DNA of 64,000 bases from Pholiota molesta (GCA_014925825.1 JACGCK010000011.1:62001-126000); one strand, 5' to 3'; positions 40,801-54,100 are shown, numbered from the stretch's first letter. The notes: generated by a model not told the origin, from the sequence alone. A program made the numbers and translations.

Positions 40801-41905
40801 TTTCTTTCTCTCTTTCCTCGTGCTCACGTCGATACTGGGATTTTGCCTCTCTGGACCATCGATCTAATTCATGTAGACCGGTTCTAAGACTCTTCAAAGC
40901 ACCGTTCCATAGTTGTTCTCGGTTTCCATTGGCAATTCGCTCGACCGCGACCAAAACCTCGTCAGATCTGGTTTGGATTGTTTCAGCAACAGCAAGGCAT
41001 TCTTTGGCAGCATTCATCGACTCCTCTGCAGCTGTTAGAGCCTTCCGAGCGAGTGAGTAGGCATGATTAGCCGAGGAGGATACTTCCGTGCACTGATCCT
41101 TTGCCGAACGCGCCAGAAGAACTGTATCTTGTGTGTTTATCGGAGCTAGGTTGGCTAAAGATGTTACCAGTTGAATTTGCAAGGCCTCTAAAGCCGCAAA
41201 AATAGGTGGATCTGGTGTTGTGGCGGTAGTTGCGGAGGCGGAAGGTGCAGTTAGATGTGACGCATCGTGAGGAGTCCCTTCGAAATTTCGTCTGGTTGAT
41301 TGTGCGGAATCGCCATCTTTCCAAATATCCGGTGCTTGCAGCAATGTATCATTATCCTCCAATTTCGGGGAAGTACGCAATGTTTGCTGAGATGTGAAGG
41401 ACAAAGCTAAAGGAGAATCGTTGACAGAAGATGAATGAGATAGCGAGGTTTCGGGTGCTTTATGAGCGGCAGAATCTTCCAGGGTCTTAGTCGAACGATC
41501 TGAGGTTGCTAACGCCATATCGTTCGTCTGACTTGGTTTCCAACTAAAGATACTACTTGGCCGAGTTTCCGATGCATTTATTGTGGTAGAAGTAGTTGTT
41601 ATTGCGTCATCATCTACTATTGCTAGTCGCTCGCGCAGAGAAGGTTGCTTGGGGAGGTTTGATGCATTGTCCGCGCTCTCAGAAGTATGGGGTTCGTTGA
41701 CTAGGTCTGGCTCTGGAGATAACGAAGCTCTCCCAGATTCTTCGTGTATTTGTGAATCTTGATTGGCGACAAACATACGCTTCAGTAGATCCGGTGCTTG
41801 GCCAATGGTTTTGAACTGAAAATCTGAGAAACTGGGTGCTGGGGTTGTTACGTCGGATGAAGTCGTTGCATTGAAAAGGGAACGATCAAACAAAGAGCTA
41901 GCCAT
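37885..41905 (-). CDS. Long coiled-coil, Ser/Pro-rich protein of unknown function
   Basis: About 1,330 residues if two one-base losses are corrected (near 39755-39763, giving AARGVPAVDAI, and at 39338-39339, giving SSNLPTFSQ). Residues 1-280 are disordered; about 290-620 form a strongly predicted coiled coil (VEEELRKCERQQEEARSAL, REEALRRAQQEEQKRKE) rich in Glu/Ala/Arg/Gln. The C-terminal third is Pro/Arg/Ser-rich, has a 24-residue tandem repeat (PPLHLRLxESDRTYRP twice) and an RG-rich end (GRGSRPRGRGG) before LIDRLANP. Related short LLxR motifs recur (SLLNRIA, LLDRFTDP, LIDRLANP). An RGG tail suggests RNA binding; the coiled coil suggests a scaffold. No family name can be given. Confidence 0.7.
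38207..38330 (-). repeat. 72-nt coding tandem repeat in the coiled-coil gene
   Basis: Two units start at 38209 and 38281. Each encodes about 24 residues containing PPLHLRL(K/E)ESDRTYRP. The units differ at several synonymous and a few non-synonymous sites, so the duplication is not recent and the peptide appears to be conserved. Confidence 0.75.
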
Positions 41906-43159
41906 CTTGTGTTGGTATTAAGCTGAGGAGTGGCAGGCCGTTAAACGTTGGATGCTGAATCTGGGAAATAGAGGTTATTTGAAGGATCAATGGAAGAAGC
42001 AACATCGAATCTGCCTTGAAATGTAGCTGCCAGGGCTGCAACTTGCATTCAATAAGTCAAAAAGTAGGGATTAGGAAAAAATAAAGGGATAAATATGGCA
42101 TGGAAGGAGGAAGTATGAAAGGAGATGAGCTTGAATTATGTTGTCTTTGTTTTGGCTGACCAATCATATCAAAATTTTTGACTTTTTGATCTTGTTTTGA
42201 TCAACGCCAAAGCAGGCAACTGATTGTCCCCTGGAGGCTGCCAGTGGCGGCGCGTTTACTAATTTATCACTTACCTCGGCGACAATGCCGCCGCTGAATG
42301 TAAGTATAAGTGTATGTATACATATACGTCTGGAAGCCCCCACCTACATATAAGCCGGCCATCCTTCAACCATCCTTGCTTACAAGTAAGTATTAATTAC
42401 CCGCACAATATCGCGAATGCGTATGCCCAACCAGTGCCCTACCAGTACACGCTTGTTCTTCTCGACGGGTAAGTTGCGTATTTATGCAACTCGCTCTTCC
42501 AACTGACAACCAGTATAATTCGCTAGTTTTCAATATATTTTGCCAGCGCTTCTTTCCACTGTCCTTCGTTCTGCTTGGTTAGAACAGGTTAGTCAATAGC
42601 TCCTCATGGTACGCATTATCGTTCGAAGTGGGTTCAGGCAGTGGAACTCATTTGACATTCTCTTCCACTGTATGCTCTTCAAGTTTTCAACTGCCAGTGT
42701 GGTCAACGTCTGTACTCATTCTTCATGATCACGTTTTGTTCTTTTGATGCCGTTACAAATAGGCGCCCATCAACTTGAATTTACGCTTGAAAGTATTCCT
42801 CTTGTGTATATGGTGTATGTTTCCCCTTCTATTTCAAGACTCCTAAAAGTATAACTGATATCGGGTCCTCAAGCACCAATGTGGGTGGGCATTTTTTTTT
42901 TGGGGTCCATCAATCGCATCTCATTTACCCGGGGATACATAATCATAACGGCGATCCTCAGAACGTAAAGGTGCTAGTATCAACATCAGTCGAAATTTCA
43001 CGACTTGGATCTAGCTAATTCTTTTCTTCTCACTCATTCGGAACTTTCTTTTTCGACTGTAATGATAGGAAGCGATCGTTTTGGTGTGCTTTTCTGACCT
43101 ACGTAACGGTGTAACGATATTTTCCATGTGAGAATGTGGAATTTGAATGGTTGTTTTGT

Positions 43160-43545
43160 CTAGTTCCTGATGCCCATTCGTGCGATCCAATTTTCATTGC
43201 ATAACATATGAGAATATTCATGGATTGTTACTCCCTCCATTCCTCCAATGTCCACCACTTCCTCGGATGTCTCGGTTCCGGTCGCAAAGCATTGTATATG
43301 CCACGTTATCTTTGTTACTTGCTCGTAAATAGGGGTTTTGACAGAGCCGTTGCAACCTTTGCACACAGAATATGGACCAGACTTCGCTGAAAGTTGGGTC
43401 TTTGGTTTGGATATTTCTTTCGGGCTGCTTGCCTCTTTAGTCACTAGTAGGTGCATACCATAGTATGTCAGATTAGGCAAGCATCCGGTATTCAAATTAT
43501 TCAACTCTTACCTATGACCATTTTCGCCAATTCCGAATCCTCAGG
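43160..43545 (-). pseudogene. Possible LIM-domain gene fragment
   Basis: One exon reads GPYSVCKGCNGSVKTPIYEQ followed by VTKITWHIQCF. The spacing C-x2-C-x17-H-x2-C with WH and CF is that of the first zinc finger of a LIM domain. The following VTIHEYSHMLCNENW resembles the second half but lacks most zinc ligands. An upstream mini-exon (PEDSELAKMVI) is flanked by an AG acceptor and a GTAAGA donor and would splice in frame to EASSPKEISKPKTQ. It is either a fragment of a decayed LIM protein or two exons of a divergent one; no start or further LIM domains were found. Confidence 0.35.
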
Positions 43546-44042
43546 CTATGATTGTGTTTGATGCGATGCTTGAGAATGGCGCAATGACGGGGAATAGGCC
43601 TAATTAGCGTGCTAAAGATGTTGAGTTGGTAAAACGCGAAACATGCGGCTGCCAGTGAGATAGAGGATGATCCAATGTTGGTTTCAGACTAGCCACTCAA
43701 GACGACATAAGTTCATGGGCAAAGTGGAAATAAACCGAATCTAATCTCAGACAGCTCCCAGATAGACCGTCTTCGAGCCTGGGCAGCTTGACCACGAGCT
43801 AGTGGTAACAGTCTTAAACCACTGGATGCGGCTGTAATAGCGTAGTACCATTATTGAACGTTCATACATATCCTCTCTTCAATATATATCTGACTTTACA
43901 TTGACAAACAGCATTGAAGTCTCCGAAATTAGGAGAGCTCTATGCCAAGCCCTGTCCTGCTAGTCGCTTGTTGATAAAGGGTACAAGTTTACGTTTTATG
44001 TCAATATTTCGCGTCGCGTGTTAATGAGAAAAGCGCGTTAGG

Positions 44043-44063
44043 TCACAGTCACGTGTCTATTAA
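44043..44063. promoter_or_regulatory. Second copy of the CACGTG-containing 20-base element
   Basis: Contains AGTCACGTGTCTATTAA, the reverse complement of the core at 3879-3900. It lies about 490 bases upstream of the MDM31 start codon. CACGTGAC is a common fungal bHLH site; function here is inferred only. Confidence 0.3.
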
Positions 44064-44547
44064 GAGCTCCAATCGGGCCCCAATTCGAATCTTCGAGCAA
44101 ACTTTGCCCCCCAACGGATGTACTTTAACCTTTCTATTGACCATTTATCCATGAGAGTCTATATCTGCATACCTTCACCATCTCCTGTGTGTATTCAAAT
44201 GTACATACTTGATGCACTATGTCACGTCACTGGCCCAATATCAATTCACGTGGCCGGTGGACTGTTCCCCTTTTGGAAACATGGATGTTTTCTAGACGTT
44301 TGCACCTTGCACCTTCTCATCTACCTAGCCTCATGCGCTATTCCAATTTCCTCAATGCCCATAATCCGAAGGCACTAATATAACCAAACTGCGACTTTCC
44401 AATGCAGCTGAACTCGGTTGCTTCTGAAGCATCTCGTTGCTTTGGCCGCCGGCTTAATCCGCAATCCACCATTGTCGCAGCGCTTGACAGATACAGTGCT
44501 ATCCGAAATTTTTCAAACAACAAAATCTTTCCCCTTCTCCAGCTTCA

Positions 44548-46998
44548 ATGACTTCTCGAAGGCTTACCCGATATAACTACTCTGCTCCATGGTCCCTTCA
44601 ATCCTCAGGAAATGTTCGGGCATTCCCCTCACGACCTTCCTCGTTTTCAACGTCAGTCCGGACGTTCGCGACAACCCCTTATCATTTGGCAAAGCCTCCA
44701 GACGCAAAAAATAAAATCCCAAAACCCCCAGAGGACTTAAAGACGGATATACCACAAGAAGTAACAAGTTCAGGACCTCACCTCCCCCCTGCACGCGACC
44801 ACGAAAACTATTCGCGGTTCTTCCAACGCCTTGCATTGTCCCTACCTCATCTGCACAGACCAACAAGAGAAGATTTTTTGAATGTGGCTACGAACTTTTG
44901 GCAACGCCTACGCATACGATTTAAATGGTTTACTGTTCGAGGATTTCGCAAGTTTAACGCCGATGACATTTCTGCATTCATCACTTGGTTTTTGATGAGC
45001 CAAACATTATGGATTTTGGTTGGGACGTATGTGGCGCATTTAAGTAATTATTCCTATTTGAAGTCTAATCACTCTTTTAGTACCACATTCTTTTCTGTTG
45101 TCTTTGCGACCGCTAACAGCCTTCAACTACAACGTGAGTGACATGAAGTCGGAAATTTTAATTTTTTGACCACACAACTATTAGATTACATCGCTCGTGC
45201 CATAAGTGATTATCTGACATCTGAAACGGGCATAACTATCATCTTCGAATCTGCCATTGTGCCCAAATGGAAGGATTCCCGTTTGTCCTTCAAAAATGTC
45301 TATGTTTCACGGCGTCCAGCAGAATCATCGCCCAGTAGGAAGCGTGGTGTGATACTGGGCATCCGGCTGGTGTAGGCTACGATGTCAGTAACCATCCTGC
45401 ATATCATCAGGTAGGAGAAGAGGACGAGGATACCTTGGGAGCCTCTCTTGAAGTAGAAGACACCAACTATACAATGTTTGATCTAAACATCGACTCTGTT
45501 GATGTCACCCTTTCTCTCAAGCGTTGGTTGGATGGGAAAGGATTGGTAGAAGATGCTGTCGTGCGAGGTGTCAGAGGTGTTGTCGGTACGTCATCGTAAA
45601 AAAAATCTGTCTATTCCTGCTAAATTTTGCCGCTATATAGACCGACGGTCTGTCTATTGGGATCCTGATAATCCCCTTGATCCAGCTTTATTCCGACATA
45701 GCGCCCAGCCCGGTGATTTCGAACTTGAAAGTCTTCAACTCGAAGATGTACTCGTCACAGTGTATCAACCAGGCGATTTTAGACCTTACACTGCCTCCAT
45801 ATTTCGCGCCGACATTCGTTTATTTAGGAAGCGATGGCTCTTCTATGACTTCTTGTGCGCAGAAAACGTTGTAGGCCAATTCGACAATTGCCTATTCAGC
45901 CTGCATAAACCGCAAAGTATTGGTCGGACCAATGAAAAAGATCTCAAAGACGGTGATTGGGCGCGAATGGTATTTTTATGCTCTATATGTTTCTTTCATT
46001 TATTTACACACTTTTTTTTAAGTCGCGTATTCGTATTGATGGTGTGAACATCGACCATCTCCAAAACTCAACCACCATGGACGGTCCAATTTCCTGGATT
46101 ACATCAGGCAAAGTCGACGCAGTTCTTGATATCAAATTTCCTCGCGACCCCAATGATGACATGCCCTTCAATGTAATTCTCGGCGAAATTGCAGATGCCA
46201 TCTCCAATTCGCTCTCAGGAGGTCCTGACATCACGCGGATCCCAGGTCAGAGAGAGTTAGCGAAACCTGCTTTGTCTGTTCCCGAAGACGAAGATGAAGA
46301 GGAGCGCGAAGAAGATTTTAAGCCTAAGGTGGTGGTTGACATCGATCTGAGGTTTAGAGATCTGAAGGCGGATGTTCCGATTTTCCCGGAGGACCTATCA
46401 TATGTGAACTATGCGCTCACAAGACCGATCGTGGCCTTTATGAAGTGAGTTTTTTTTTTCGCAAAAAGAAGTGAAATAATAGCTTGGTGCAGTGCGAATC
46501 GCACTCTAATCCCCATTCATTGCCGGGTTGTGAAAGATCTTAGTGACTTCGATGGTGCTTGGACAGTAAGTGCAGATTTTACCAGTAAGGGATCATCATC
46601 AACTTACCTTGATTTTCAGATGTGGGAAAGTAAGAATCAAATACCTTCCATCTGCTGTTATTGACTGATGCTCATGTATATTATCCTTCAGCTGGGCTGA
46701 TGGATGAGATCTCAATCAAGGTAAAGCTGAATTCTTGATTTTCATTAGGTTCCAATTAACTAATAATGAAATTCAATAGGTTTATGAGGCCATGGCGTAC
46801 CATGTATCCCAATCCACTATGAACAGACAACGCATGAAAGCTGTCAGCCTTTGGAGTCTCCAGAGGACGGCAAGTGCAGTGCTATCAGCGCTGCGCACGA
46901 TAACGGACCCAATGTCAGCACAATTGAAGGATGCGTATGCCAACGAGCACATGCAATCTGTCCTCCAGGGAGCTATGGCCTTGAATGCGGGACCTTAG
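44548..46998 (+). CDS. MDM31: Mitochondrial inner-membrane protein Mdm31/Mdm32
   Basis: Mdm31/32 proteins span the mitochondrial inner membrane and are needed for normal mitochondrial shape, mtDNA inheritance and lipid homeostasis. A basic presequence (MTSRRLTRYNYSAPWS) is followed by two membrane segments (FITWFLMSQTLWILVGT and TTFFSVVFATANSLQL). The conserved intermembrane-space region has IARAISDYLTSETGITIIFE, VPKWKDSRLSFKNVYVSRRP, NIDSVDVTLSLKRWLDGKGL, RRSVYWDPDNPLDP, FRPYTASIFRADIRLFRKRW, RIRIDGVNIDHLQ and DIDLRFRDLKADVPIFPEDL. About eight exons. At 45352-45354 the frame must be corrected by one base (GVITGHPAGVGYDV); without it translation stops at a TAG within the conserved domain. Because this gene is single-copy and conserved, an assembly indel is the likelier reason. 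Confidence 0.88.
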
Positions 46999-47154
46999 AC
47001 CTCAACGGGGCTGGGGTCCGATCGCCGATTGCGCGCCTTCTATAAGTGCTTACTGACGCCAACTTCGATTGTTGCCCGTGTCAACACTGTCAACCCTCTT
47101 CCATCGCTTAGCATATAGCATAGATAATACATTACCCATTTCCCCAGGCTGCGT

Positions 47155-47163
47155 TATATATAA
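47155..47163 (+). promoter_or_regulatory. TATA box upstream of the methyltransferase gene
   Basis: TATATATAA, about 60 bases before the ATG at 47222, in the only 220 bases between MDM31 and this gene. Position and sequence are ideal for a core promoter. Confidence 0.55.
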
Positions 47164-47221
47164 GTTCCCGGAGCGTCACCATCAATTCTCCTCCTGATTC
47201 CTTACCACCATCTTCATAATC

Positions 47222-49038
47222 ATGAATTCCATTCTTCAAATTGGATACGACCTCCTGGATCGGGTATTTTTGAAATTGGTCTTCAAAGCTGTAGAATCTA
47301 CTAAGCTCGAGATTGTTTCAGGGTCTAATTCCAGATTGTGTTCTGCGAGCGGCTATACGCATGTTATTGCGCCAACGTCTGCGCGAAATCAATACTGGCT
47401 CACTAGAGGCCAATCATGCAGCTAAAATGAAGTGGATCGAAGATGTGCGTAGTCGAACTACCATTGCAGATGTGCCCGAGAAGGCGAACGAGCAACACTA
47501 TGAAGTATACAATTATCGATGAATGAACCGGTCGTGATAGCGACTAACGTTACTACTCAGGTTTCCACCGAGTTCATCCTGTCTACCCTTGGTCCTTATG
47601 GGAAATATTCTTCATGTCTCTACCCAACCGGAAAAGAAAGCCTAGCAGAGGCTGAAAAGCTTATGTTGGAGAGCTATTGCATAAAGGCGCAATTAAGAGA
47701 TGGACTGGACTTTTTGGATTTGGGCTGTGGTGCGCTGGCTCTTATGACCTCGGAGTTCGCTTGTTAAATTATGCCTTTACCCGCATAGGTTGGGGAAGTC
47801 TGTCGTTATTCCTGGCGGAGGTCAGACATTGCGCATATATAATATGGCAGATAATACTGAACACAACACGGGTATTGTCAGAAATACCCCAATTCACGCA
47901 TCACTGGATTGTCCAACTCCGCCACACAGAAACAACACATTGATGGAACTGCGAAAGCTCGAGGGCTCACTAATATTGAAGTAATCTTTCCTGTATTCGG
48001 ACAGTGCCCCAAGTCGGTCTAACTTCACATAATTTTAGATCATCACTGCAGATGTTAACACTCACGATTTCGATAAATCCAACAGGTGAGCATTAATGCC
48101 TCGCCTTCGGATTCATACTACCGGACTTATAATTCCTCGAAGATTCGATAGAATATTGACTATAGAGGTGAATCAAACGTGTTACGCTTTTGAAGAATGC
48201 GACTGACAACATTTATTAGATGTTCGAACATATGAAAAATTACCAGGCGCTCTTTAAGAAAGTATCGACATGGCTTCGACCAAAGGCTAATGCCCCTCTT
48301 TCGGATATTCAAGCGGAAGGATTCTTACCGAAGAACGAGAATGACGAAGAGGCCGAAGAATCTCTGTTATTTATCCACATTTTCTGCCACAAATCCATGC
48401 CGTATCATTTCGTCGAAGACGACGGATGGATGGCCAAGAATTTCTTTTCAGGTGTGAAATTCTATGCGGTTTATAGAAAACATGCGTATCTAACTTTGCA
48501 TCAAGGAGGAACAATGCCTTCTCATGACCTTTTCGTAAGGTTTTTGTTGTATTCAAGCATGCTCATATACTCAACCACCTCCTTAGTTGTACTTCCAGTC
48601 AGATCTTGTGCTCTTACGCAATTGGTATCTCCCAGGAACCCACTATTCGCGCACATGTGAGGACTGGCTCCGAATGCAGGACAACAATAGTAAAAGTGTG
48701 TATTTAACCAACAATTTAAAGACAGGATCTGTACTAACATATTTTGCGTCAAATTAGAAGGCCTAAAAGAGCTTGAAAAAGATGCCGTTAAAAAAGGGCA
48801 GCCAGCTATTGAAGGCAGAAAAGCCTACAACAGGTGATGCTTCCGCGCGATTTTTGTTTGTAGTTTGACTAAGACCAGTACGTCGTCTAGATTCAGGGTT
48901 TTCTATATGGCCTGCTCGGAATTATTCAGAACGGATGGAGGAGATCAGTACGTGATGAAAATGCTCTTGTATAAGCTAGCAACAATATTGACATTTTTTA
49001 GATGGGGTGTTGGTCACTATCTCTTCAAAGCCAGATGA
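47222..49038 (+). CDS. SAM-dependent methyltransferase, CFA-synthase / coclaurine N-methyltransferase-like
   Basis: Close in pattern to plant coclaurine N-methyltransferase-like proteins and bacterial cyclopropane-fatty-acid synthases; the substrate in fungi is unknown to me. About ten exons give some 395 residues: DLLDR|GLIPDCVLRAAIR, KANEQHYE|VSTEFILSTLGP, KYSSCLYPTGKESL, the SAM motif LDFLDLGCGWGSLSLFLAE, YPNSRITGLSNSATQKQHI, RFDRILTIEMFEHMKNY, FIHIFCHKSMPYHFVE, FFSGGTMPSHDLF, HYSRTCEDWLRMQ and the end QWGVGHYLFKAR. The glycine of GCGWG is split by an intron (47738-47788, approximately). A 25-residue acidic insert (LPKNENDEEAEES) interrupts the usual RPKG-LLFVH stretch. Frame intact across all splice sites. 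Confidence 0.87.
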
Positions 49039-49302
49039 AAATTACAATGGCATGACAAGATGTTAATATCACCAGCCCTTCAATATGCATTCCTATAGCA
49101 TCGAATGTTCCAAAATTATGATAGCATTCTCAAGGACATGTTTTGTAAGAACGATGGCACAAGGTTGCACCTTGTGCTATTCGCTCAACGCTCCAAAAGT
49201 TATATGTCATTATGAGATAAAAACGAACACATTCAGGAAGAAATCATCAATCCCATTTGAGTACTGAATAGTCGAAAAGGTCGTCCTTCAGTACTCGTTC
49301 GC

Positions 49303-50634
49303 TTAACGATCTTGCATATCATTGAGGAGGCGGAGGATGTTGAGGACTGCAACGATATCAGTAAAGTGTGGCGGCTGTAACAGAGGAATGCTCACAAAGA
49401 TTGATGAAACTAGTGTGACGAAAAATATGAGACACAATGTATTGAGATATTGAATGCAAGCTTACTCGAGATAGAGGCTAATTGCTCCCATTATATATTC
49501 GTCAGGAGATAAACGTTTGTTGATGAGATAAGTGTCGTAGACAATGTAACCACTGAAGATCAGGCAACCACCAATAGCGAAGATAAGGTCCATCGTCCGA
49601 TTGAATGGAAGGAATACGCCAACAAAACCCGCCATTACTGGAGAACTCAATTGAGTAAAATCGGTTGTGAACCCAGAATGATTAGATCAATACGCACTGA
49701 GGGCAATTAAGCTGCCGAAAAGGAAGGGCCCCATTCCAGAGAAATCATACTGAAAAGAAATGTCATAAGATTGAAATGAAAAAGGGGATTATCAAGACGG
49801 TCGCGTACCTTGGATTGGAATGTGAACAGGGTTAATCCAAGGAAGACACCAGTCGTTATAAGACTATTAAATCATTAGACGAGTGGCAATTTATATGAAA
49901 ACGTGAAGCCCTTACAGTGCTTGAAGTACGAGGACATCGGGGTAGAAAGAAATCGCGATACCAAGGGTGAATGCTTCCAGAAGAGTGAAAGAGGAAAGAA
50001 GGACCAAGTTCCAAGGATGGGTGTGGCGCTTCCAATAGAGAACAAGAAGGTTAATTAGAGTACCAAGTAGAGGCAGATAGAAAGACCAGGAGCTGAGAAA
50101 CATGTTATAACCAGCGTTCGTGACCATATGCGATTTGGGCTTACTGTGTCAAAACCCAGCCTATGACCGAGGGCGAACTGTAGATGATGCCCCCGACTAT
50201 TGATGTAGCACCCTAATTCATGTGATGAATAACCAGCAAAGAAAACATAGCATTTCGCTTACAATCTGGCAGACTGCGAGATATGATTAGTCGACGGCCT
50301 ACATAAGTAATGAAGGGGTGTGTGTATTAACTTACGAAGGATGGTGTAGATTTTACGGACGAATGCGTTCCTGATCTCTGGAGAACTCTCAGATACCGAA
50401 ACTCCATACTATAAGATCATCGTTTATATTTGATATCTAGAGGCAGCCAATAGAGCAAGCATAATTTCTAACCTTGAAGTCGTCAGGTAAGTCATCTTGA
50501 GCAGGTTGGTCGTAGATCCCATTTCCTCGGCTGGAACTAGCTAACAAGGGCTCACGAGCCTCACTCTCAGAGCGGTTTGATTTGGAGGGTCCAGATGTGC
50601 CATACGCTGGCGGAGGGACTGGGTAGTTGCTCAT
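49303..50634 (-). CDS. BAX inhibitor-1 / TMBIM (Lifeguard) family membrane protein
   Basis: These seven-helix proteins sit in ER, Golgi or vacuolar membranes, leak calcium in a pH-dependent way and dampen cell death; the yeast member is Bxi1/Ybh3. A cytosolic Pro-rich start (MSNYPVPPPAYGTSG) is typical of the Lifeguard branch. Membrane segments: QIGATSIVGGIIY, FLSSWSFYLPLLGTLINLLV, NLVLLSSFTLLEAFTLGIAI, QALLITTGVFLGLTLFTFQS, GMGPFLFGSLIALMMAGFVG, MDLIFAIGGCLIFSGYIVYD. C-terminal motif SPDEYIMGAISLYLD|FINLFLNILRLLN closes the family consensus; the end is RLLNDMQDR. About nine short exons, all with clean splice sites. The gene converges on the methyltransferase gene with 264 bases between them. 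Confidence 0.9.
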
Positions 50635-51105
50635 GGTGGTTGTGGACAAAGGGTGGCTCAATTGACGCTGGTGCCACCACAATCAGACACTGCCAAGCGG
50701 TGCATTTGGCTGCATTTGGACGCATGCTGTCATGCTGACAAAAGAATGATGGAGCTTCTAGTAAGTGCTACACGTACACTAACTTCCGTTGAACCTAGTC
50801 TCATTTAAAGACTCCTGGAGCCATGAAGTCGATGCACCTATATGCCTTGGGATGGAATCGCTGTCTTGACATTAGCCCAATGAATTCACCATAGGCTAGC
50901 AGAACCGATTGGAATGCCCGCCCCATCGCGTTACCGTCATCCCCTGCCTTCTGGAAATCATGTCAGCCGCGCCATACCATGTAGAAAATATTTCCTGCTA
51001 CCCTAATGCAACCCTCGAATTATCGTCTCACATCTATACTGCCAACCAGCCTCACTGAGATCTCGCCATTTCTTCAAAACCTGACCACCATGGTTCTGGT
51101 GTCGG

Positions 51106-54100
51106 ATGTCGTTCAACCCGAAAAACATGAACTTGTCGTCGGTGCTATTTTGTCCTCTTGTAGCTCCACCCTTCTACCCAGGTCCCCCCGTGGACAGGTG
51201 GGTATCTTTAAGAAACGGCCCTCTCCCTGTATCGTCGCCTACAGCGCTCTCAAAAGACAGTTTCTCCGTCTTCGACTACATGCTAATAATCTTGCTATTT
51301 ACAATAAAACACTCAAGCAGCAGCAAGTAGCAACACGCGCAGAGGTCGCTTTACTGGGGACGAGCTGCATACTTCTCGCGTCAAGTTGTACGAAAGAACT
51401 GAGCAGCGCAGAAAGGATATCGCACACTTGAAGAACGCCAACGATAGGATTGAAGATCTTCTTGGAAAACTCCAGCGATATGGGAATTTCATACGCATCT
51501 TGGCCGGAATAAATTTGGACAACCCTCTGTATCGTGCATCGCTTTCTGTCTTGAGTAATGCAGAAGCTGAGGATGCTTTGGTCACTGCCATCATCGAATG
51601 CGCAAAGGACAAAGCGTCCCCATGGGCTCGCATAATTCCTGCCGTTATTGGACCACGAAGCCCTCAAAACTATGTTTCTGCTCTTAATCTTACTTTGCGT
51701 ACTCGGAAAGATCTTCGGGAGCGTGAAAGAGTTTGTGAATTTTGGAAAGCGAAGGCCAAATTAGATCCCGAGAATCATGACGTTGTCACCCCCCCCTCTT
51801 CCACCCATTCGGATGCCTGCGATGACTGGGACACTGGGACGAATTGCGAGAAGCCGTCTACTGCGGAGGCTAAATGCCAGAAGTCGCCTACCGTTGTCGA
51901 AGATATGCTCGAGTGCCTGAAGAATGACACTTTCTTTTCCAGCGCTGCTTCACTTTCGTACAATGTTCCTCAACCTACATTTAACGACATGGCAGAATGG
52001 GTGATAAATGCAGCGAGAGAGGCAAGCATCTCTCTGTGGAGAGATTACCAAACTAATAGTTTTTCTTTCTATATAGGAAACATCTACCAGGCCCCCTTCT
52101 TCCGTTCTTTCTGGTTTCAACGAGGATGTCCACAACGAAAGCGATTCCGCAAGACGACATACTGCTTTGTACGACGCTTTGGGCATTTTCAAAAACGTCG
52201 ACGTACCTATTCGTGAAATCAAAACCACTCCTACCGAGCAGTAAGATTTGAAGCAGATCAAGATTTCATTAGTCACACATCCGTTTCAGTCAGCGCATTC
52301 ATCCTCAAAAATTGATTTGGTTAACCTTACCTTTTTTTTGCTGATAGGACTCGGTTATCTTATCATCTACATCATCAGTCCTTTCCAAGGTTTCTAATCC
52401 CAAGCACGATGGGACAGACATACAGCCGAGCGCCATCCCTCATGATAAGCCTGGACCATCAATATTGGTAAGAAGTTCATTCTGTTCAGTCAACGCTAAT
52501 ATATATATCTACTTTATTGGCTAGATATCTGATACTCTGGCTTCGACTTCTGACTTAGACGAAAACCCCTACCGAAGGACAATAGTGTTCTTTCAGTTGA
52601 CGAAATTTTCATTGTTAGAGCCGGTGGAGACATTCCCCAACTTTCGGTACAACCTGTGATGAACTCTCCGCGAGGTTATTCTCCGCTCTCGATCTCGGTA
52701 AGTAGCTCTCTGCGAGCCGGCGTCGCTATTAAAATTTCTGTCCCTTCTTTCTAGGACGCTGGTATTCATCTTCTGGTTCGGAATATTCTGAAATGAGTGC
52801 ACTCAATCACGAAGAAGCCAACTCCTTAGCGGCCATCAACCATATTGACGATTTATCTGAAGCTTTTGGCAGCATCGTCGGACATGAGGAAATTGTGTCC
52901 CAGGCTAATCTTGAGGACATCGATACCAATATTCGGATGGGAGTGCAAATCCATCTGAAAGTAAGTCCTTGTCAGTTCAAGTTAGTTGCATAGTTTCATC
53001 AGTTTAATACGAAACCAGGATCTAGATCATACGCAGATGAAGAAAAAAGTCTTCGACCTACACTGTCCGTTGGAGCAACTGTATTCAGCACACTCACCGA
53101 AAGGTCGGGGGAAAATCTTTCCAAGGATTGTCGGCTCCTCCACCCCCACGCAAACTCATAGGGCGTTTAACAGATGACGATAATGCGCCAAGACTTCCAT
53201 TCGTTGCCGCTAGATTGTCGCAGGAGTACCGCAAGACTCCTCCGCGAGTTGCATCATTATCTTCCTCGTTAGACTCTCTCAAACCACCTTCATCTCCACG
53301 AAGAAATCCATGCATCTCGGGTTCTAGCGATGCTGTAGCCGTTGCCTCCGCTTCTCGAAACAGTCCATCACAATGTCAAGAATTACCGTTCCGTCCAAGC
53401 CCATTCAACCTTCAATTCCTCGAGATAATTTGCTTAGTCCGCCGGCCAAACCTAAAAGACCTCCACTGACTACACCCAAGTCTGTCTCCCGTCGGCCCTC
53501 GCCTAAAGAACCTATGAAGCCTCTCAAATCAACTCCTATTCGCCCAAAATTGACACCACCTCGAGCTAATATCGGCAAGCGCCCTGCTCTTCAGGTCATT
53601 GACCAGAATCTATCCTCAGCACCATGGAAAGTCAATGGCTCGACTCGTACATCAGTCGATCATATAGATGGATCTTTCAAATCAAAAGCGATAAAGCCCT
53701 CAGCTAGGGATCTTGGCAAGCGACGCGGTGTAATCATGATGGAAAAATTGAACCTTGTCCCCGCTACTGTAGGTGTTCAAGGCAGTGTTTCTTATTTTGG
53801 TATTCTTAACCCGACTTCACAAAGCCTCCCAGTGCGCCAAAGATTGTCAAAAAGTCAACCATCGCACCCGTTACTTGCCAAATCGAGCTTCACGATCCTC
53901 CTGTATTCTCTCCTTCAATTTCTGGAGTCGACATCAGCTCGAATAATCAGCTCGATGAGGCTAACTCCGCAGTCGATCCGAACACGACACCCAAGGGCAA
54001 CCGCATCCGCCTCGTAAATGTTGGCGATTCGTCATCTGAGCCCGACCTTGCTTCAACCTCTCTGGTCCCAAAGGTCATTGATTATTCAATTCAACCATTG

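Larger units (their letters stand above)
41906..44547. other. 2.6 kb stretch with no confident gene
   Basis: Apart from a LIM-like exon fragment at 43160-43545 and an E-box element at 44043-44063 I find no recognisable gene. A possible coding fragment (AYAQPVPYQYTLVLLDG) ends at a good GTAAGT donor near 42471 on the plus strand, but no partner exon could be matched. Confidence 0.4.

Noticed and set aside
47800..47900. Frameshift in the methyltransferase after FLAE
   Set aside because: A longer 63-base intron ending TTGTCAG yields KYPNSRITGLSNSATQ, the expected sequence, in frame.
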